DNA of 64,000 nucleotides, from assembly GCA_036504155.1 (NCBI GenBank), contig DASXVQ010000122.1, positions 62,001 to 126,000 of the forward strand, given 5' to 3'. The translations under genes and the position numbers were made by a program. This document shows, piece by piece, positions 60,556 through 64,000 of the stretch (the first letter of the stretch is position 1; every line of letters starts with the position of its first letter). Origin of the DNA: JACRCT01 sp036504155 (lineage in GTDB: Bacteria; Myxococcota; Myxococcia; Myxococcales; UBA5297). The notes beneath the pieces are model-generated. The model was not told the origin of the DNA and made no database searches. It saw only the letters and a program-made list of their open reading frames with translations.

Positions 60556-61491
60556 ATGGACGCGGCAGCTATCATTCTGGGAGTTCTCTTCGCGCTGGCG
60601 GGCATCGCCGCATTGTTGCTCTTCCTGCAGCTCTCGCAGGCCCGCTCGCAGGCCAGCCAGGCGAAGGGGGACATCGACGGCGTGCGCACCCGGCTGGCCT
60701 CGCTGGAGTCCGACAGCAAGAAGGCCACCGAGGCCCTGGAGGCCAAGCGCCGCGAGGCCGAGGAGCTCAAGGAGCGGCTCAAGGACGTCAAGAAGCGCCG
60801 CCACGAGGAGAAGGAGAGCGCTCGCTTCAAGATGGACATCCAGCACGCCCGCGAGGAGATCGAGCGGGAGATGGAGAAGAAGCTCCAGTCCGCCCGCGAG
60901 GAGGCCGAGATCTCCAAGGCGCACGTCAAGAAGCTCTCCGAGGAAGTGGCCAACCTCAAGTCGCGCAAGCCGGAGCGCGCGCCCGAGCCCAAGCCCGCCG
61001 AGCCCGCCAAGCCGATCGAGCCGCCGCAGCCGTTGCAGCCCCGCTTCGCGACCCCGGACGAGGTCAAGCGCGCCGAGGAGGCCGAGAAGGCCGCCGCCCT
61101 GGCCAAGCGCAAGGTCGACGAGGTCCAGGAGGAGATCAAGAAGGTCCGCGCCCGGGCCGAGACCGATCGCCGGGTGTTCCTGGTCCAGAAGAGCGAGGTC
61201 GAGCTCGCCAAGGACAAGTTCCGGTCGATGGAGTCCAAGGCCAACGCGTTGGTCCTCGAGCGCGAGGAGCTGAAGAAGGCCGTCTGGCTGCTCGAGAAGG
61301 AGCTCAAGTCGGTCATGCCCACCTCCGAGGCCGCGCCCGAGAAGAAGAAGGACGCGCCCAAGCCGGAGCGCGCCCAGGAGAGCAAGCCCGTCGAGGCCGC
61401 CAAGCCCGCGCCCGCCCCCGCTCCCGAGGCCGCTGCCGCCCCGGCCGCCACGCCGAAGGCCGACGAGAAGCCCGCCGAGGCCAAGGCCTAG
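60556..61491 (+). CDS. Membrane-anchored coiled-coil protein
   Basis: A 311-residue protein with one N-terminal transmembrane helix (about 4-25, IILGVLFALAGIAALLLFLQ). Two long coiled coils follow (about 35-135 and 168-255), separated by a Pro-rich hinge (EPKPAEPAKPIEPPQP) and ended by a Pro/Ala/Lys tail. It should lie in the inner membrane with a long rod in the cytoplasm or periplasm. It recalls proteins loosely named TolA-like. GGAGG precedes the ATG. It is transcribed alone between a promoter and a terminator. Confidence 0.72.
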   Translation: MDAAAIILGVLFALAGIAALLLFLQLSQARSQASQAKGDIDGVRTRLASLESDSKKATEALEAKRREAEELKERLKDVKKRRHEEKESARFKMDIQHAREEIEREMEKKLQSAREEAEISKAHVKKLSEEVANLKSRKPERAPEPKPAEPAKPIEPPQPLQPRFATPDEVKRAEEAEKAAALAKRKVDEVQEEIKKVRARAETDRRVFLVQKSEVELAKDKFRSMESKANALVLEREELKKAVWLLEKELKSVMPTSEAAPEKKKDAPKPERAQESKPVEAAKPAPAPAPEAAAAPAATPKADEKPAEAKA

Positions 61492-61526
61492 CGGGCCGTT
61501 CCCAGCTTTCGTCCGATTCGAATGCC

Positions 61527-61563
61527 GAAAGGCCCGCTTCCCTCGCTGGGACGCGGGCCTTTC
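61527..61563. terminator. Bidirectional terminator-like hairpin
   Basis: Perfect 11-bp arms GAAAGGCCCGC/GCGGGCCTTTC (61527-61537, 61553-61563) with a 15-base loop, between the convergent coiled-coil gene and the minus-strand hypothetical gene. Confidence 0.65.
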
Positions 61564-61591
61564 CATGTCCTTCGGCTTTGGGCCGCTCGGC

Positions 61592-61966
61592 TCAGGTCCC
61601 GGGAGCCGGCGGCGGCGGCGGCTCGGCCTTGGCCGCCGGGCGCTCGACGATCTCCCTCACCCCGGGCTCCTGGAGCAAGAGCTCCCACTCGCCCTGCGAG
61701 AGGTAGACCGTCCTCCGAGCCTTGACCCGCGCGAAGTGGAGCACGATGCGCAGCTTGCCGGCCTGGTCGGACTGGTGCTCGACCCGCAGCGTCCCGCCTT
61801 CCTTGGTCTGGACGAGGATGTCCTTGGAGAGAGAGCGCAGCCGCCGCGACACCTTGAGCGCCTGCCGGCCCAGCGGGGTCTCGAAGGTGTGGAAGTGCTT
61901 GTTGCGCGAGAGCGGGCGGCCGCTCTCGCCGATGCGAGCCACCAGCTTTCGGACGAAGTCGTGCAT
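61592..61966 (-). CDS. Hypothetical protein, 124 residues
   Basis: A basic, cytoplasmic-looking protein. The body is helical then strand-rich (HDFVRKLVARIGESGRPLSR, VSRRLRSLSKDILVQTKEGG, LRIVLHFARVKARRTVYLSQ), and the last 15 residues are Ala/Pro-rich. The alternating strands KLRIVLHFAR and RRTVYLSQGEWELLL suggest a small beta-domain. I recognise no family. The ribosome site before ATG is weak (AGGG, close). Terminators flank it on both sides, so it is probably a single-gene transcript. Confidence 0.6.
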   Translation of the reverse strand: MHDFVRKLVARIGESGRPLSRNKHFHTFETPLGRQALKVSRRLRSLSKDILVQTKEGGTLRVEHQSDQAGKLRIVLHFARVKARRTVYLSQGEWELLLQEPGVREIVERPAAKAEPPPPPAPGT

Positions 61967-61984
61967 GACCCTGGCGAGACTAGC

Positions 61985-62025
61985 AAAAAACGGCGAGGCC
62001 GGCTCCCGCGAAGGAGCCGGCCTCG
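61985..62025 (-). terminator. Intrinsic terminator of the MFS transporter gene
   Basis: A perfect 13-bp stem (61994-62006 with 62013-62025), 6-base loop, and on the minus strand a run of six T (61990-61985). It lies 30 bases after the stop at 62055. Confidence 0.85.
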
Positions 62026-62054
62026 GCTGCTAACCCGTCGTTACTCTTGAGGAA

Positions 62055-63569
62055 TCAGGCGCTCGCCTGCGGGGTTGCCGCAGGGGCGGGCGGGGGAGCC
62101 TCGGCCGGAGGAGCGGCCGGCTTCTTGCCCGGCGTCACGTTCCAGAGGGTGACGATGAGCGCGAAGCCCACGACGGCGAAGGGGATGGGAGCCCACTGCC
62201 AGGCGCTCCAGCCCCAGTTGTCGAGCAGGTAGGCCATCATCGGGCCCACGAAGGCCGCCGCCACGTACTGCATGCCGTCGAAGAGGCCGGCCGCGGTGGC
62301 CGCCGCCTTCTTGCCGCCGAAGTCCATGGAGGCCGCCCCGCCGATCATCCCGTGGGCGCCGTTGACGAAGAAGGAGAGCAGCGCCAGGCACAGCGCGGTG
62401 ACCCAGGGGTTGGGGCCGACGAAGCGGTCGAAGGCGCCGAAGATCGCCAGCATGCAGGCCATGCCGACGAAGCCGATGGTGACCACCGGCGCCCGGCGGG
62501 TCTTGAAGATGCGGTCGCTGGCGTAGCCGAAGGCGAAGCCGCCGGCGATGCCCAGCAGGGCGATGCCCCACGCCGCGGTCTGGTAGGACCACAGGCTGGA
62601 CTTGTCCATGCCGGGGGGCACGAAGTTGTTGGCGAAGTACTTGCCCCACCAGCTGTCCACCGTGGTGCGGCGGACCATGCCCAGCATCATCGAGCAGAAG
62701 GCGATGATCCACGCGGCGCGGCTGGTGAAGACCTTCTTGAGCACGAAGCTGAGCTTGACCGGGCCGTCGCCGCCCTCGGAGGCGCTGCCGTCGCCGGTGT
62801 CCATGTCGGTGAAGCCGGCGTCCTTGGGCGCGTTCTGCATCATGAAGAGGTTGGCGACGAAGAGGACGCCCACGATGATGGCCGGCAGGAGGAACGCGTA
62901 GGCCAGGCCGAGGTTGACGGCCAGCAGCGGCGCGCCGGAGAAGGCCAGGATGAGGCCGAAGCGGATGAGCACCCCGAAGATGCCCGAGAAGCCGCCGCGC
63001 TCGCGCACGTGGAACCACTGGGCGTTGACCTTGACGATCGACAGGGCGCCGAAGGACTGGAAGTAGGCGTTGACGCCCCAGATGCAGACCAGGATCACGC
63101 AGGCGCTGTCGGGCGTGAGCCCCAGGGAGAGGACGGCGGGGGTCAGCACGTTGATGGCCGCGTGCCCGCGCCCGTGCCCGACGGCCTCCACCGCCTTGCC
63201 GATGACGGCCGGGGTCTGCACGGTGAGGACGACCAGGCCGAAGGCCAGGTTCATCAGCGTCACGCCGATGGCCCCGGTGAGGAACGCCTTCTTGCCGCCG
63301 ATGCGGTCCGAGAGCGGCCCGTTGAAGAACACCGAGAGGCCGTAGACCGCCGGCAGCATGGTCTCGAAGTAGCCCAGCTGCTTGTTGGACCAACCGAACG
63401 TCATCTGCAGGTTGTCCATCAGGGCGCTGAAGTTGTAGCGCGTCATGTAGAAGAACGCGTACAGCAGGCCCAGCACCATCCAGTTCTGCATGCGGCGCTT
63501 CTGGAAGGCGGGGTCGGCGAAGGCGGCCGGAATCGGCGCAGCCGAGGCGGAGACGACGGGAGCGGACAT
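62055..63569 (-). CDS. MFS transporter, organophosphate:phosphate antiporter (GlpT/UhpT) type
   Basis: A 504-residue, 12-helix inner-membrane transporter. The region after helix 1 (YMTRYNFSALMDNLQMTFGW, GYFETMLPAVYGLSVFFNGP, LSDRIGGKK) is typical of the OPA branch that takes up glycerol 3-phosphate or sugar phosphates. A charged central loop (DMDTGDGSASEGGDGP) separates the two halves. The C-terminal Ala/Pro tail is unusual and of unknown use. GGAG precedes ATG 63569. No phosphate-ester metabolism gene is adjacent, so the substrate is open. Its promoter region overlaps that of kdsB. Confidence 0.85.
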   Translation of the reverse strand: MSAPVVSASAAPIPAAFADPAFQKRRMQNWMVLGLLYAFFYMTRYNFSALMDNLQMTFGWSNKQLGYFETMLPAVYGLSVFFNGPLSDRIGGKKAFLTGAIGVTLMNLAFGLVVLTVQTPAVIGKAVEAVGHGRGHAAINVLTPAVLSLGLTPDSACVILVCIWGVNAYFQSFGALSIVKVNAQWFHVRERGGFSGIFGVLIRFGLILAFSGAPLLAVNLGLAYAFLLPAIIVGVLFVANLFMMQNAPKDAGFTDMDTGDGSASEGGDGPVKLSFVLKKVFTSRAAWIIAFCSMMLGMVRRTTVDSWWGKYFANNFVPPGMDKSSLWSYQTAAWGIALLGIAGGFAFGYASDRIFKTRRAPVVTIGFVGMACMLAIFGAFDRFVGPNPWVTALCLALLSFFVNGAHGMIGGAASMDFGGKKAAATAAGLFDGMQYVAAAFVGPMMAYLLDNWGWSAWQWAPIPFAVVGFALIVTLWNVTPGKKPAAPPAEAPPPAPAATPQASA

Positions 63570-63621
63570 GGGAACTCCGAAGCGAAAATGGTCCCGGCGA
63601 TAAGACCCGATGGACCCTGCT

Positions 63622-63650
63622 TTGGCAAGGAGCCAACAGCGCGGTATCAA
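63622..63650 (+). promoter_or_regulatory. Predicted kdsB promoter, near-leaderless
   Basis: TTGGCA (63622-63627), a 17-base spacer and TATCAA (63645-63650), ending 5 bases before the ATG. On the other strand the same hexamer reads TTGCCA, with TCTTAT 17 bases on, towards the MFS gene. The two divergent promoters may share their -35. Confidence 0.45.
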
Positions 63651-63655
63651 GGACC

Positions 63656-64000
63656 ATGCGCGCCGTCGCCGTCATCCCCGCCCGCTGGGCCTCGACCCGC
63701 TTTCCCGGCAAGCCGCTCGCCCTCCTGCGGGGCCGACCGATGGTCGCCCACGTCTGGGAACGGGTGAGCCGGGTGCGGGGCCTGTCGGCGGTGCTGGTGG
63801 CCACGGACGACGAGCGGATCGCCCAGGCGGTGAGGGCGTTCGGCGGCGAGGTCGCCCTGACCGGGGAGTGCCGCACCGGCACCGACCGGGTCCGCGAGGC
63901 GCTGCGCGGCCGCGAGGCGGAGGTGGCGCTCAACGTCCAGGGCGACGAGCCGCTCATCGAGCCCGCCTGCCTGGAGAGCCTGCTGGGCGTCTTCGCCGAC
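63656..64000 (+). CDS. kdsB: 3-deoxy-manno-octulosonate cytidylyltransferase, 3' end outside the window
   Basis: Activates Kdo as CMP-Kdo for lipopolysaccharide synthesis. The first 115 codons are present. The nucleotide-binding opening VIPARWASTRFPGKPLALLR is clear, followed by VLVATDDERIAQAV, ECRTGTDRVREAL (the family has xSGTDRxxE) and the metal-site motif NVQGDEPLIEP. The gene runs off the right edge with no stop. It shows that the organism makes Kdo-containing LPS. AAGGA lies close to the ATG; the promoter suggests a leaderless or nearly leaderless mRNA. Confidence 0.93.
   Translation, partial: MRAVAVIPARWASTRFPGKPLALLRGRPMVAHVWERVSRVRGLSAVLVATDDERIAQAVRAFGGEVALTGECRTGTDRVREALRGREAEVALNVQGDEPLIEPACLESLLGVFAD

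Overview
The window is about 64 kb of very GC-rich bacterial chromosome. It most likely comes from the Myxococcota (former Deltaproteobacteria). I infer this from the gene style, because no rRNA or tRNA gene is present. The signs are a myxobacterial-type PilZ protein, five eukaryotic-like Ser/Thr kinase or pseudokinase genes, an FHA-GGDEF protein, VIT/VWA, LCCL, kelch and PEGA exported proteins, an exported caspase, and many lipoproteins. The Gram-negative envelope is clear from KdsB, an OmpA protein and several predicted beta-barrels. I saw no prophage, insertion sequence, CRISPR array or antibiotic cluster.

Layout. 1-10 kb: end of a PilZ gene, rimO, a hairpin-rich gap, biotin carboxylase plus biotin carrier, a large VIT-VWA protein on the minus strand, a methyltransferase, a methionine-rich lipoprotein and an Hsp20. 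10-19 kb (minus strand): exported HMA protein, M32 carboxypeptidase, VWA lipoprotein, OmpA with thrombospondin type 3 repeats, a START-like protein, a LEA14-like lipoprotein, a Ser/Thr kinase and a pseudokinase-PP2C fusion. 19-26 kb: a frameshifted secreted-protein gene, galT, an overlapping ECF sigma / anti-sigma / exported caspase-barrel operon, a prepilin peptidase, and phasin plus PhaR. 26-32.5 kb: a tightly coupled plus-strand operon for a one-unit lipoprotein, an alpha/beta hydrolase, a predicted outer-membrane barrel and a three-unit version of the first lipoprotein. 32.5-44 kb: a Cys-rich remnant, a Lys/Glu-rich exported peptide, aspA behind a CRP-like palindrome, acyP-ligA, a membrane Ser/Thr kinase, an acyl-CoA ligase, a flavodoxin, an AI-2E family transporter, rpmE and a DUF1385 protein. 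44-56 kb: a PEGA kinase, a double-LCCL protein, a CBM21-like protein, clpB, a WGR protein, cdd, a pseudokinase with a TPR lipoprotein, and FHA-GGDEF. 56-64 kb: a zinc-ribbon peptide, PEGA and kelch surface proteins, a membrane-anchored coiled coil, an OPA-type MFS transporter and the start of kdsB.

How the genes fit together. Housekeeping functions (rimO, ligA, rpmE, clpB, cdd, kdsB, aspA) are interspersed with envelope and signalling genes. The most interesting parts are the sigma/anti-sigma/caspase-barrel operon (21.1-24.0 kb), the lipoprotein-hydrolase-barrel operon with a repeated domain of no family I recognise (26.4-32.5 kb), and the kinase / pseudokinase-phosphatase / envelope operon (13-19 kb). 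Promoter-like sequences recur: hsp20, clpB and a coiled-coil gene share TTGnC(A/G)-N16-TAGGTT, and three genes have a -10 hexamer only 5-7 nt before the start codon, which suggests leaderless transcripts.
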